The notes under the pieces: model-generated
What the model saw: only the letters and a program-made list of their open reading frames with translations
What the model was told of the DNA's origin: nothing
The model's database searches: none
Origin: Deltaproteobacteria bacterium
Lineage (GTDB): Bacteria; Desulfobacterota; Deferrimicrobia; Deferrimicrobiales; Deferrimicrobiaceae
Reading direction: 5' to 3'
DNA: 19,511 nt
NCBI GenBank assembly: GCA_025357175.1
Contig: JANXPS010000132.1
Coordinates: forward strand, 1-19,511
Made by a program: the position numbers and the translations under genes
Shown: piece after piece, positions 6,970 to 14,879 of the stretch
How the letters are laid out: each line of letters starts with the position of its first letter
Position numbering within the stretch: the first letter of the stretch is position 1

Positions 6970-8528
6970 GATTTCCCCTCCCGCTCGAGATATTGCTGGA
7001 CGATGTTCACTAGCGTCTCGCGAATTTCCTCAGAGGAAAGCTGCTTCATTTCCTGGACCTTCAGGACGCAGCCGAGTTTTTCGATCCGATTCTGGAAGAG
7101 GCGCAGCGTATTTTCGCCGAGCCCGAAATTGGTGAACGATTTTCCCATCACGGCCATGACGACCCGGGCCTTGACTCCTCGCGTGTAGTCGGAGATGGCC
7201 ATCAATCCCTCGAGGGAGCTGGTCACCTCGTCCTTGAGGAAAGCGACGATTCCGACGGGATCGGGCGCCAAAGCGTACCACAGCGGGGAAGTGGACCTGA
7301 GGTACGGAAAGACGTAGAGATAGAGAGCGCTGTCATCGCTGATGCGGATCTTGCCGAACATGCCGACAGCGGCCCCCTCCTTTCGACGGAGCGAAAAGAA
7401 GACGCTGTCTATCTCGAATTCCTGGTAGCGTCCGAGAGCCATGACGACGGATTCGAGCAGGTCGGGGTCGGGCAGGAACAGGACGATTCGCCCGTTGGCC
7501 CCTCCGGAAAACGAGCCCTTCTCCTCGAGTCGGCTGCGAAGACGCGCTAGGTCGTCCGCCGGCAGGAAATTGCTCTTGGTGCTCTTGGCCTCGAATTTAC
7601 CGATCTTGAGGACGTTTCGTTCCCTCAGGCTGACGAGCGTTTCGTATACCGCGAGATCGGGGAGGTTGCAATTGTTGACGATGTCCTCGACGCGTGTGCA
7701 GAACTCGGCCAGAAGAAGTATTTCGCGGACTGCTCCGCCCGCAAGCGCAACGTCCCGCGCCCCGTCGAGCAGGATCACCGAGTCGCCGGGCTTTGGCCGG
7801 TCTTTCCCCATTTTCTGGATTTCGTCGAACTGACGCATGCCTTCAAGGACGACGTGCTGACTGGGCGTGTAGATCGTTTGCCGGATCCCGACCTTGCCCG
7901 GGATGAATCGAAACTTCCCTTCGCGCAACGGGAGAAGCCGGAACAGCGCCTTTTCGCCGACGACGTTCTGGGCGGAGGCGGAAACGATCTCTCCCTTTTC
8001 GATGTAGATCGATCCTGAAACGGGATCCCCCTCGATCTGGATAATCCCGCTCTTGCTGTTGAGCGAAAGCATCTGCCAAAGGTCGGGCAGGAATATCTGG
8101 GACAGGTTTCCGCTGATTTCGGAGTCGCCGGTGAGCACTTCCGACAGCGGATCCTTGAACAGGGACCGCTGGAGCCGAAGGAGCACTTCCTCTTCGTGAT
8201 AAGGCTTCCGGATGAATTCGTCTATGCCCGGCCTGAATCCGGAAACACTCTTTTCCATGTCGCTGAAAAAGAATACGGGCATTTCCTTGGTGTTCGGGTT
8301 GCTACGCAATATCTGGACCAGCCGGTCCGCGTTGAGGATGGTGATGGAGAGATCGAGCAGGAGGATGTCCGGATGGCGCAGCAGCGTCTCGGCAAGCGCC
8401 TTGCTGCCGTCGCCCGCCTCGAAAACCTCGAGTCCTTTTTCCCGAAGGAAATGGGAGAGCGACTGCCGGGTGCTGTCCACCGGGTCGGCGATGAGGACTC
8501 GCTTGGATGTGGCTGGAGTCGCGGCCAT
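6966..8528 (-). CDS. Response regulator with REC, PATAN (DUF4388) and GTPase-like C-terminal domain
   Basis: A 520-residue cytoplasmic protein. Residues 8-122 form a receiver domain with acidic D15, phospho-acceptor D59 (DILLLDLS), S89 and K108 (RKPY). Residues about 136-235 match the PATAN/DUF4388 pattern (ISGNLSQIFLPDLWQMLSLN, then GSIYIEKGEIVSASAQ). A helical winged-helix-like unit spans about 250-310 (LLDGARDV, CNLPDLAVYETLVSLRERNVL). Residues 345-515 resemble the alpha/beta order of small Ras/MglA-like GTPases, but no P-loop GxxxxGKS/T is present, so nucleotide binding is doubtful. No DNA-binding output domain is obvious; the output is probably protein-protein. It starts 1 nt after the GGDEF-protein stop and overlaps the PHP gene. 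A cognate kinase is not in the window. The C-terminal assignment is an inference from predicted fold. Confidence 0.9.
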   Translation of the reverse strand: MAATPATSKRVLIADPVDSTRQSLSHFLREKGLEVFEAGDGSKALAETLLRHPDILLLDLSITILNADRLVQILRSNPNTKEMPVFFFSDMEKSVSGFRPGIDEFIRKPYHEEEVLLRLQRSLFKDPLSEVLTGDSEISGNLSQIFLPDLWQMLSLNSKSGIIQIEGDPVSGSIYIEKGEIVSASAQNVVGEKALFRLLPLREGKFRFIPGKVGIRQTIYTPSQHVVLEGMRQFDEIQKMGKDRPKPGDSVILLDGARDVALAGGAVREILLLAEFCTRVEDIVNNCNLPDLAVYETLVSLRERNVLKIGKFEAKSTKSNFLPADDLARLRSRLEEKGSFSGGANGRIVLFLPDPDLLESVVMALGRYQEFEIDSVFFSLRRKEGAAVGMFGKIRISDDSALYLYVFPYLRSTSPLWYALAPDPVGIVAFLKDEVTSSLEGLMAISDYTRGVKARVVMAVMGKSFTNFGLGENTLRLFQNRIEKLGCVLKVQEMKQLSSEEIRETLVNIVQQYLEREGKS

Positions 8529-8529
8529 C

Positions 8530-10356
8530 TCAGAAGTTTCCCTGCAGGAGATACATGTCCTGGACCTTTTCCATCATGGCTTCGACAAGCCATTCGTCGG
8601 CGGTGTTGAAGCCCGCGACCTCGTCCTGCCGGTTTGTCGCGAAGAGCCCGTAGGCGCCGTTTTCCTTGAGGTAGAAAATGAATTCGCGATCGCGCAACCG
8701 GTCGTCGTCGGTCGCGACGTAAAGCAGGTTCCGGGCGTCGAAGCGCGTTGAGCCGGCCTGTCCCACGATGTAGATATTGCGTCCCGGAGGCGGGTCGGGA
8801 CCGAAGGACAGGAATATCTGTTTGTATATCTCGGGGGTCGGACCGGCGGCGATGACAAGCCCTCGCTCGGCGGGCGCGGAAACGACATCCTGCGCGATCG
8901 CCTCGATCATCCGAAGGAACGAGTCGCGGGGCAGGGAAAAATGATTGCTCCGTCCCAGGTCTTTCCGGATGCGGGAAAAATAGGGGACTTCCTCCCCTTT
9001 CCGGAGCTGGTCGTAATAGTCCGGTTTGCCGACGAGAATGTCGAATGCGTCCCAGAAGTTTTTTTCCATCAAGTGAAGCCGGTACAGGGGGCTCTTCTGG
9101 AGCCTGCCGTATTTCTCCTCGACGACCTGGAGCAGTTCGGAATAGTCCCGCCCTTCCTGGGGATAGGTCGCCGAAAGGAAAAGAGTTTGCAGCTTGAACT
9201 CGATCCCGAGGAACTGGATCCGGCTCTTCTCCCGAACCGCCTTGCGGAGGCGCCGCACGGTGAGGACGGCACCGAAAGCATCCGTTTCGGGAAGGACGAT
9301 GCAGAACCGGTTGGGTTCGATGCGGGCGATCAGGTCGGAATCGCGCAATGCCTTCCGGATCGCGTCGACGACGCCTCCAAGCGCCCCGACCAGCAGGCTT
9401 TCACGGGTCTTGTCCATCAGGAAGTGGAAGTTGTCGATGACCAGGAAGATGACCGAAAGCGGCCGGCGGAACCGGCCCGCCTTGTAACGTTCCTTTTCGA
9501 GATAATCCTCGAGGAAGGCAGCCGAATAGGCGCGCGTCTCGGGATCGCGAAGGGCGACCTTGTCCATCCTGAAGACGCGCTCGACCATCTTGAGGGCGGA
9601 AGCCGCATAATCGGAAATGATCCGGGCGACGTAGAGGTCGCGTTCTTCGTAGGCCTTACGGTCGAGGCGCTCGCCCAGCTTGACGACTCCGATCGGCTTT
9701 TCCTGGTTGATCAACGGGATGTAGACGGCACTCTCGTGGATGAATGGCTTCCCTTTCCAGACCGGTTCGGATATGTCGGTCTGCGACAGGAAAAACCGGG
9801 ACCCCTCCCGGTCGATGTTGATCGCGCCCCGGACCGAAGCGATCATCATCTCGTCGGGGTCTGCCGGCGAACCCCTCCAGATCACGCAGCTTTCGGCGCC
9901 GAGCTCGTGAACGAACGTATCGGTGATCTGGTTCAGCACCTTGTCATCGTCCTGGGACGTCATGATCTTGAGGCACTGCTGATAAAGGGAGGCCAGAGAA
10001 TAGTATTCGAGACTCTCGGACAGGAGTCGGTCGGTCAAGGCGGGGTCGCCCACGTCGGTCGCGGGATTGGTCCAGGCCACCCAGCGAGCGGCCTCGCGGA
10101 GCGGCGGTTCGCCCCGGTAAAGAAAGATCATCGGACCGCTCTTTGGGTCGGTGCCGAGCGAATCCAGGAATTGGCGTTCGGCGCACTCGACGGGTGCGAT
10201 GATCGCGCAATAGTTCGAAAGATCGATTTCGTTGCCGCGTCCGAGGGTGCCGGAGGGACGGAAATCGAATTCGATCGGACGGTCGTAGACCATCATCTGG
10301 AATTCCCGCGAGGAATCGCCTTCTTCCTGCAGGACCAGGATGCGGGAGACGTTCAT
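8530..10356 (-). CDS. GAF and degenerate GGDEF domain signalling protein
   Basis: A 608-residue soluble protein. The N-terminal 110 residues may be a receiver-like fold without phospho-acceptor (ILVLQEEG, CAIIAPVE, GPMIFLYR). Residues about 120-260 form a GAF domain (GAESCVIWRG, AVYIPLINQEKPIGVVKLG). Residues 268-425 are clearly GGDEF-derived (DPETRAYSAAFLEDYL, PLSVIFLVIDNF, RFCIVLPETDA). However, the signature loop reads EPNRF (347-351) instead of GGDEF, and the metal-binding LDID is LVID, so diguanylate cyclase activity should be lost. Residues 430-608 form an alpha/beta C-terminal domain I do not recognise. It begins 7 nt after miaB and ends 1 nt before the REC-PATAN gene. It probably works as a ligand sensor or scaffold in the same signalling unit. 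Confidence 0.9.
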   Translation of the reverse strand: MNVSRILVLQEEGDSSREFQMMVYDRPIEFDFRPSGTLGRGNEIDLSNYCAIIAPVECAERQFLDSLGTDPKSGPMIFLYRGEPPLREAARWVAWTNPATDVGDPALTDRLLSESLEYYSLASLYQQCLKIMTSQDDDKVLNQITDTFVHELGAESCVIWRGSPADPDEMMIASVRGAINIDREGSRFFLSQTDISEPVWKGKPFIHESAVYIPLINQEKPIGVVKLGERLDRKAYEERDLYVARIISDYAASALKMVERVFRMDKVALRDPETRAYSAAFLEDYLEKERYKAGRFRRPLSVIFLVIDNFHFLMDKTRESLLVGALGGVVDAIRKALRDSDLIARIEPNRFCIVLPETDAFGAVLTVRRLRKAVREKSRIQFLGIEFKLQTLFLSATYPQEGRDYSELLQVVEEKYGRLQKSPLYRLHLMEKNFWDAFDILVGKPDYYDQLRKGEEVPYFSRIRKDLGRSNHFSLPRDSFLRMIEAIAQDVVSAPAERGLVIAAGPTPEIYKQIFLSFGPDPPPGRNIYIVGQAGSTRFDARNLLYVATDDDRLRDREFIFYLKENGAYGLFATNRQDEVAGFNTADEWLVEAMMEKVQDMYLLQGNF

Positions 10357-10363
10357 CGGGAGG

Positions 10364-11686
10364 TCAGGCCTCTTTCCCGGACAGCGAGTGGGCGCCTGCC
10401 TTTTCGACGAGAACCTGCCTGAACGGGTTCGGATCGCTACCCGGCTTCGATGAAAAATTGACCGCCTTGTAGCAACCCGTCCGGCCGAACAGGCGGGAAG
10501 CGTCGCGGCTGCTCGGTTTCTCGACCAGGACTTCGACGGTCTTGCCGATCATCCCTTCGAGCCGTTGCGCCGTGTGAAGATCCTGCAACGCCAGCAGACG
10601 CTGCAACCGGTCGTCGGCGTCTCCCGGAGATGCGGCTCCGTCCATCGAGGCGGCCGCCGTGCCCGCCCGCGGAGAATATTTGAAGGAAAAACAGTAATCG
10701 TAACGGACGAATTCCATCACTTCGATGGTACGCCTGAAATCGTCTTCCGTCTCCCCCGGAAATCCGACGATGAAATCGGTCGAGAAAGCGATATCGGGAC
10801 GCATTGCGCGCAACGCATCGACTTTTGAAAGGTAGACCTCTCTCGTATAGCCACGACCCATGGCCGCGAGAATCCTGTCGGAGCCGGCCTGGATGGGAAG
10901 ATGGACGTGAGGGCAAAGTTTATCGAGGTCGCCGAACAGGCCGATGGTCGGCTCGTCGAGATCACGCGGGTGAGAGGTGATGAAACGGATGCGATCGATG
11001 CCGTCGATATCCGAGATCCGGCGAAGAAGCCGGTGGAAAGCGATCTCACCCTCTTTTTTGCCATATGAATTGACGTTCTGCCCAAGAAGCAGAACCTCTC
11101 GAACGCCTTTTTCGGAGAGCGCCCGGATTTCGGAGATGATCTCGCCCGCGGGCCGGCTGACCTCGGGTCCGCGAACGAACGGAACGATGCAGTATGCGCA
11201 ATAATTCTCGCAACCCTGCATGATGGTGACCATCGTCCCGACCGATCCTTCGGGGAGGCAAGGAAGAATGTCCCAGTGACGGGTATCGCCGGTCATCTCG
11301 ACGGATACGGATTTCCTGCGTCGCGTTTCGGCGTTGCGGATCATCTCGGGGAGCGAGGCGATGTTGTGGGTCCCGAAGACGATGTCGACGTAGGGGGCGC
11401 GTCGACGGATTTCGTCTCCCGCCTCCTGTGCGAGACAGCCCCCGATCGCTAGGATGCGCCCTTTTCGATGGCCCTTCCATCCGCGAAGCGCGCCGATCGC
11501 GCTATAGACCTTGTGGGACGCCTTCTCGCGGATGCTGCAAGTATTGAGGAGAATGAGGTCGGCCTCGTCCCGGTCCGTAACCTGAAGGTAACCAAGGCCG
11601 CCCAACAAGGTCAGGATCCGGCCGGAATCGACCTCGTTCATCTGGCAACCGAATGTTTCGATGAAAACACGACGAACCATATACAT
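10364..11686 (-). CDS. miaB: MiaB, tRNA-2-methylthio-N6-dimethylallyladenosine synthase
   Basis: A 440-residue radical-SAM methylthiotransferase acting on A37 of tRNAs that read UNN codons. The N-terminal UPF0004 domain has the auxiliary-cluster cysteines C14 (ETFGCQMNEVDS), C50 (NTCSIREKA) and C84 (GGCLAQ). The radical-SAM cluster motif is GCENYCAYC with C159, C163 and C166. The central part carries the family strings LLGQNVNSYG, ITSHPRD, HLPIQAGSD and FIVGFPGETEDDF, and the C-terminus is a TRAM-like domain. The opening ETFGCQMN and CIVPFVRG favour MiaB over RimO or MtaB. Two starts are possible: ATG at 11686, abutting the meaB stop, or ATG at 11680, which has better spacing to AGGA. The gene is housekeeping and has no obvious link to its signalling neighbours other than co-transcription. 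Confidence 0.97.
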   Translation of the reverse strand: MYMVRRVFIETFGCQMNEVDSGRILTLLGGLGYLQVTDRDEADLILLNTCSIREKASHKVYSAIGALRGWKGHRKGRILAIGGCLAQEAGDEIRRRAPYVDIVFGTHNIASLPEMIRNAETRRRKSVSVEMTGDTRHWDILPCLPEGSVGTMVTIMQGCENYCAYCIVPFVRGPEVSRPAGEIISEIRALSEKGVREVLLLGQNVNSYGKKEGEIAFHRLLRRISDIDGIDRIRFITSHPRDLDEPTIGLFGDLDKLCPHVHLPIQAGSDRILAAMGRGYTREVYLSKVDALRAMRPDIAFSTDFIVGFPGETEDDFRRTIEVMEFVRYDYCFSFKYSPRAGTAAASMDGAASPGDADDRLQRLLALQDLHTAQRLEGMIGKTVEVLVEKPSSRDASRLFGRTGCYKAVNFSSKPGSDPNPFRQVLVEKAGAHSLSGKEA

Positions 11687-12649
11687 CTATCCTATCAGGT
11701 TGGCGGCGAAACTGTGGTTCACGAGCTTCTCAACGATGCTGTAAGGATCCTTCCGACGTGCGGCGATGTCGGAAATCAGCCCGTCGAGCAGGCCGTGGCG
11801 CTCGAGATCTCCGACCGCTTCTTCGAGGAGACGTGTCTTCAGCATTTCGAACAGTTCGACGGTCGCCTTCTCCCGCCGAAAGAGTTCCAGGTTGTCGTCG
11901 ATGAAAACGTGCTCGCGGTGGCTGTCGATCATTTCGACCAGCTCCCCGACGCCTTTCCCGGAAACGGCCTCGGTCGGCATGACGGGCGGAACCCACTCGC
12001 CTTCCTCGTAGTCGTTGAGCGAGACCATGGTTTCGAGGTCTCGACGCGTGCGGTCCGCGCCCTCGCGGTCTGCCTTGTTGACCACGAAGATGTCGGCGAT
12101 TTCGAGGATTCCCGCCTTGATCGCCTGGATGTCGTCTCCGAGCCCCGGTACGACGACTACGAGGTTGGTGTGCGCGACTTTTACGATCTCGACCTCATCC
12201 TGTCCCACTCCCACCGTCTCGATGATCACGACATCCTTGCCCATCGCATCCATCACGTTGACGACGTCGATCGTAGAACGGGAGAGGCCGCCCAGGTGTC
12301 CGCGCGTAGCCAGACTTTTGATGAATACGCCATCGTCGAGGTAGTGCCGCTGCATCCGGATGCGGTCGCCAAGGATGGCGCCTCCCGAATAGGGGCTGGT
12401 GGGATCGATCGCGACGACGCCGACAGTCTTGCCAATGGCACGGAACTCGCCGACGATCGCATCGACAAGCGTCGACTTTCCGGCGCCCGGAGCCCCGGTG
12501 ATGCCGAGGATGAACGACCGGCCGGTATGCTTGTAAAGTTGACGGAGCGAACGCTGGGCCGCCGGGACGCCGTCGTCGAGGTCGCGCATCAGTCGGGCGG
12601 CCGCACGTAGGTCGCCTGCGCGAACCGAATCCACTACGGCTTTAGTCAT
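11687..12649 (-). CDS. meaB: MeaB/ArgK-family G-protein chaperone of a B12-dependent mutase
   Basis: A 320-residue G3E-type GTPase. The Walker A motif is GAPGAGKST (52-60). DPTSPYSGGAILGDRIRM (82-99) and ETVGVGQ (144-150) are MeaB-specific segments, and NKAD (191-194) is the guanine-recognition motif. MeaB proteins gate loading of adenosylcobalamin and protect or rescue methylmalonyl-CoA or isobutyryl-CoA mutase. The gene begins 15 nt after the stop of the B12-binding mutase subunit and ends flush against miaB, so its context matches its function. Older databases call this family ArgK, a supposed arginine/ornithine transport kinase; that name is not supported here. Confidence 0.96.
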   Translation of the reverse strand: MTKAVVDSVRAGDLRAAARLMRDLDDGVPAAQRSLRQLYKHTGRSFILGITGAPGAGKSTLVDAIVGEFRAIGKTVGVVAIDPTSPYSGGAILGDRIRMQRHYLDDGVFIKSLATRGHLGGLSRSTIDVVNVMDAMGKDVVIIETVGVGQDEVEIVKVAHTNLVVVVPGLGDDIQAIKAGILEIADIFVVNKADREGADRTRRDLETMVSLNDYEEGEWVPPVMPTEAVSGKGVGELVEMIDSHREHVFIDDNLELFRREKATVELFEMLKTRLLEEAVGDLERHGLLDGLISDIAARRKDPYSIVEKLVNHSFAANLIG

Positions 12650-12664
12650 CTTGAGTCCGACCGT

Positions 12665-13114
12665 TCAAGCGCGGGGATGAACGTTCTCGCGGACGTAATC
12701 TACGATTTCCTTCAGCGTGGTGCCGGGCGTGAAAACCCGGTCGACCCCTTTCCGCTTGAGCCTCGGGATATCGTCGTCGGGGATGATCCCGCCGCCGAAC
12801 ACCACCACGTCGTCCATTTTCTTTTCCTTCAGCAGTTCGACGATCCTGGGCAGCAGGTGGTTGTGCGCGCCCGAGAGAATCGACAGGCCGATGCCGTCGA
12901 CATCTTCCTGAAGCGCAGCGGAAACGATCATTTCGGGCGTCTGGTGAAGCCCGGTGTAGATGATTTCGAAGCCGGCGTCGCGAAGCGCGCGGGCAATGAT
13001 CTTGGCGCCGCGGTCGTGACCGTCGAGCCCGGGTTTCCCGATCAGGATCCTGATCTTGCGTTCGACTTTTCTGGCCGGTGCCGCCTTCTTCTTCACTGCT
13101 GCCACGGGTGCCAT
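12665..13114 (-). CDS. Stand-alone B12-binding subunit of acyl-CoA mutase (McmA2-like)
   Basis: From the ATG at 13114 the protein has 149 residues. A Lys/Ala-rich tail of about 20 residues precedes the cobalamin-binding fold: KPGLDGHDRGAK with the DxHxxG motif (D31, axial ligand H33, G36), LSILSGAHNHLLPRIVELL, FGGGIIPDDDI and FTPGTTLKEIVDYV. This is the small subunit of methylmalonyl-, isobutyryl- or ethylmalonyl-CoA mutases. A frame reaching 13147 with GTG is possible, but AGGGGGG lies just ahead of the 13114 ATG and the longer version would overlap cobO. The catalytic large subunit is not present in the window, so it must be encoded elsewhere; the substrate depends on that partner. The flanking meaB and cobO genes support a corrinoid role. 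Confidence 0.94.
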   Translation of the reverse strand: MAPVAAVKKKAAPARKVERKIRILIGKPGLDGHDRGAKIIARALRDAGFEIIYTGLHQTPEMIVSAALQEDVDGIGLSILSGAHNHLLPRIVELLKEKKMDDVVVFGGGIIPDDDIPRLKRKGVDRVFTPGTTLKEIVDYVRENVHPRA

Positions 13115-13127
13115 GTCATCCCCCCTC

Positions 13128-13667
13128 TTATCTTTCGATGCCGACACGTGCGTCGATTCCTTTAGAGTAGTAATGCTTGATCTCCCGCATCTCGGTCACG
13201 AGGTCCGCGAGTTCGATGAAAGCCGCGGGTGCGTTACGACCGGTGAGGATCAGTTCCATGCCGTCGGGTTTCTGCCGCAATACCTCGAGCACTTCGGCCT
13301 CGGGAATCAACCCGAAATCGACGGCGCAATTGATCTCGTCCAGTACAACCACGTCGGCCTGCCGCCCCAGGATGATTCCCTTGGCGAGTTCCCAACCCTG
13401 CCGCGCCATGCGCACATCCTCGGCGTCGGGTGAGTTCCGGTTGACGAAAGTGTCCCGCCCGGCCTGGTGGATCTGGACGTTGGCGCCCAGCATCCTGACG
13501 CCGTTCAGTTCGCCGTAATCGATCCAACCCTTCATGAACTGGATGATCCGGACCTTGAGGCCGTGTCCCGCGGCCCTGAGCGACAGGCCGAGGGCTGCCG
13601 TGGTCTTCCCTTTTCCATTGCCCGTGTAGACTTGGAGGTATCCCTTGCCGATACCGTGCGCATCCAT
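13128..13667 (-). CDS. cobO: Cob(I)alamin adenosyltransferase, CobA/CobO/BtuR type
   Basis: From the ATG at 13667 the product has 179 residues. The P-loop YTGNGKGKTTAALG (14-27) is the CobA/BtuR form that binds ATP in reverse orientation. QFMKGW, VVVLDEINCAVDFG and LTGRNAP are the usual downstream blocks, and the C-terminus (HYYSKGIDARVGIE) matches the BtuR ending. It transfers the 5'-deoxyadenosyl group to reduced corrinoid, making the coenzyme used by the adjacent mutase subunit. I chose 13667 rather than the longer frame to 13769 because that extension (DAPSCSLPWGIRGDAARR) reads through the C-terminus of the XRE-cupin gene and matches nothing. The chosen start is 8 nt after that gene's stop. 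Confidence 0.96.
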   Translation of the reverse strand: MDAHGIGKGYLQVYTGNGKGKTTAALGLSLRAAGHGLKVRIIQFMKGWIDYGELNGVRMLGANVQIHQAGRDTFVNRNSPDAEDVRMARQGWELAKGIILGRQADVVVLDEINCAVDFGLIPEAEVLEVLRQKPDGMELILTGRNAPAAFIELADLVTEMREIKHYYSKGIDARVGIER

Positions 13668-13675
13668 GGGGGGCG

Positions 13676-14332
13676 TCAGTTCCCCTGGTGGATCACGGCG
13701 AGCAGCGTCGCCTCGGATTCCCCAAGGGAGTGAACATGATGGGGCGTCGTCGAGTTGTAATAGATGCAATCGCCTTCTTCCAGCTGGTCGGAGTAATCGC
13801 CCAGGAAGATTTCGACCCGTCCCGACAGCACGTAGATAAACTCTTCGCCTTCGTGGACGCTGCGGGGGCTGTTCGGATCCGGATTCGGAGAAAGCCTGAC
13901 GAGAAAGGGTTCCATCCGGTGCCCGGCCTTGCCCGTCCCGAGCGCCTCGTAGCTGTATTCGGCCTTTCCGCCCCCCTTGAGTTCGACCCGGGAGACGGTG
14001 CTGCGGTCTTCCTTGCGGACGATCGAGAAGGCCGATTCCTTTCGCCCGCCGATCAGGGCGGACACAGAGGTTTCGAAGGCGTTGGCGATCTTGACCAGCA
14101 TGCCGAGCGGAGGGGAGGTCATGTGGTTTTCGACCTGGGAGAGGAGTGCCGCTGAAAAACCGGTTTTCGCGGCGAGTTCCTGGAGGTTGATGCCGCGTGA
14201 AACCCGCAGCGCTCGGATGTGTTCGCCCACGGGAACGGCGTTGGCCTCCCCCGCCTCCGGGATCCCGCCCTTTTCGACGGCCACGCGCTCGAGAATATCG
14301 TCCATCGATTCGTCGTTGGTGATGTCACGCAA
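13676..14332 (-). CDS. XRE-family regulator with C-terminal cupin domain
   Basis: About 218 residues: an N-terminal helix-turn-helix of the XRE/Cro type (GEHIRALRVSRGINLQELAA then TGFSAALLSQVENHMTSPP), then a cupin (MEPFLVRLSPNP, HEGEEFIYVLSGRVEIFLGD, LEEGDCIYYNSTTPHHV). Proteins with this layout are usually local repressors or activators whose cupin binds a small metabolite. It lies inside the run, between the oxidoreductase gamma subunit and cobO, suggesting control of one or both. The start is uncertain. GTG at 14341 has the Shine-Dalgarno directly abutting it; TTG at 14332 lies 8 nt after AAGGAGG, which itself is within the last codons of the preceding gene; ATG at 14305 has no clear site. 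I favour 14332, with 14305 the main alternative. Confidence 0.9.
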   Translation of the reverse strand: MRDITNDESMDDILERVAVEKGGIPEAGEANAVPVGEHIRALRVSRGINLQELAAKTGFSAALLSQVENHMTSPPLGMLVKIANAFETSVSALIGGRKESAFSIVRKEDRSTVSRVELKGGGKAEYSYEALGTGKAGHRMEPFLVRLSPNPDPNSPRSVHEGEEFIYVLSGRVEIFLGDYSDQLEEGDCIYYNSTTPHHVHSLGESEATLLAVIHQGN

Positions 14333-14879
14333 AGGAGGCACCCTCCTTCAAGGCGCTGATGTTCAGCGGAATGAATTTTTCGTATTTTTTCGAGACGACC
14401 TTCGGCAGGCACCCGCAAAGCGTATCGATGCCGACTACCCCTGTTTTTGCCGCATAGGCGCCGAGCGCGACCATGGATGCGAGTTGGAGGCTTCCGACGC
14501 CCCGCGCGATCTCGTTCGCGTCCACGAAAAGAACCGACAGGTCGGTCCGTTTCACGTCGCCCTTTTCGACGAGCGAACTGTTGACCACGAGCGTTCCCCC
14601 GGGAGACATCATCGACTGGTATTTCTCGAGCGAGGGTGCGTTCATCACGACGCACGCCCTCGGATGTCCGACGACCGGCGAACCGATCTCGTCATCGGAA
14701 ATGACGACGGTGCAGTTGGCGGTGCCGCCCCGCATCTCGACCCCGTAGGCGGGGAAGTAGGTGACCTGACGACCCTCTTCCATCGCGGCGATCGACAGCA
14801 GGTTGCCGACCATCAGGATTCCCTGGCCGCCGAAGCCTGCGAAGATCACGTCGGTATTGGTCTTGTCCATGTCCCTCAT
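14325..14879 (-). CDS. 2-oxoacid:ferredoxin oxidoreductase, gamma subunit
   Basis: A 184-residue gamma subunit. The family signature GFGGQG sits at 15-20, followed by LMVGNLLSIAAMEEG, FPAYGVEMRGGTANC and GSPVVGHPRACVVMN. The C-terminal KKYEKFIPLNISALKEG is also usual. This subunit completes the CoA-side part of the enzyme with alpha and beta. The frame stays open far upstream, but the ATG at 14879 overlaps the beta stop as ATGA and has GGCGGA about 6 nt before it; a second Met three codons later (14870) is possible. The last codons supply the Shine-Dalgarno of the following XRE-cupin gene. Confidence 0.95.
   Translation of the reverse strand: MRDMDKTNTDVIFAGFGGQGILMVGNLLSIAAMEEGRQVTYFPAYGVEMRGGTANCTVVISDDEIGSPVVGHPRACVVMNAPSLEKYQSMMSPGGTLVVNSSLVEKGDVKRTDLSVLFVDANEIARGVGSLQLASMVALGAYAAKTGVVGIDTLCGCLPKVVSKKYEKFIPLNISALKEGASFA

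Noticed and set aside
8941..10422. 493-residue plus-strand open frame antisense to the GAF/GGDEF gene
   Set aside because: Shadow of a GC-rich gene; acidic low-complexity sequence with no domain, while the minus strand encodes recognisable GAF and GGDEF folds.
11468..12610. 380-residue plus-strand open frame antisense to meaB and miaB
   Set aside because: Covers parts of two certain genes on the other strand and shows no conserved motif.
11687..12649. Arginine/ornithine transport kinase (ArgK)
   Set aside because: The protein is a MeaB-type GTPase beside a B12 mutase subunit and adenosyltransferase; there is no transporter in the neighbourhood.
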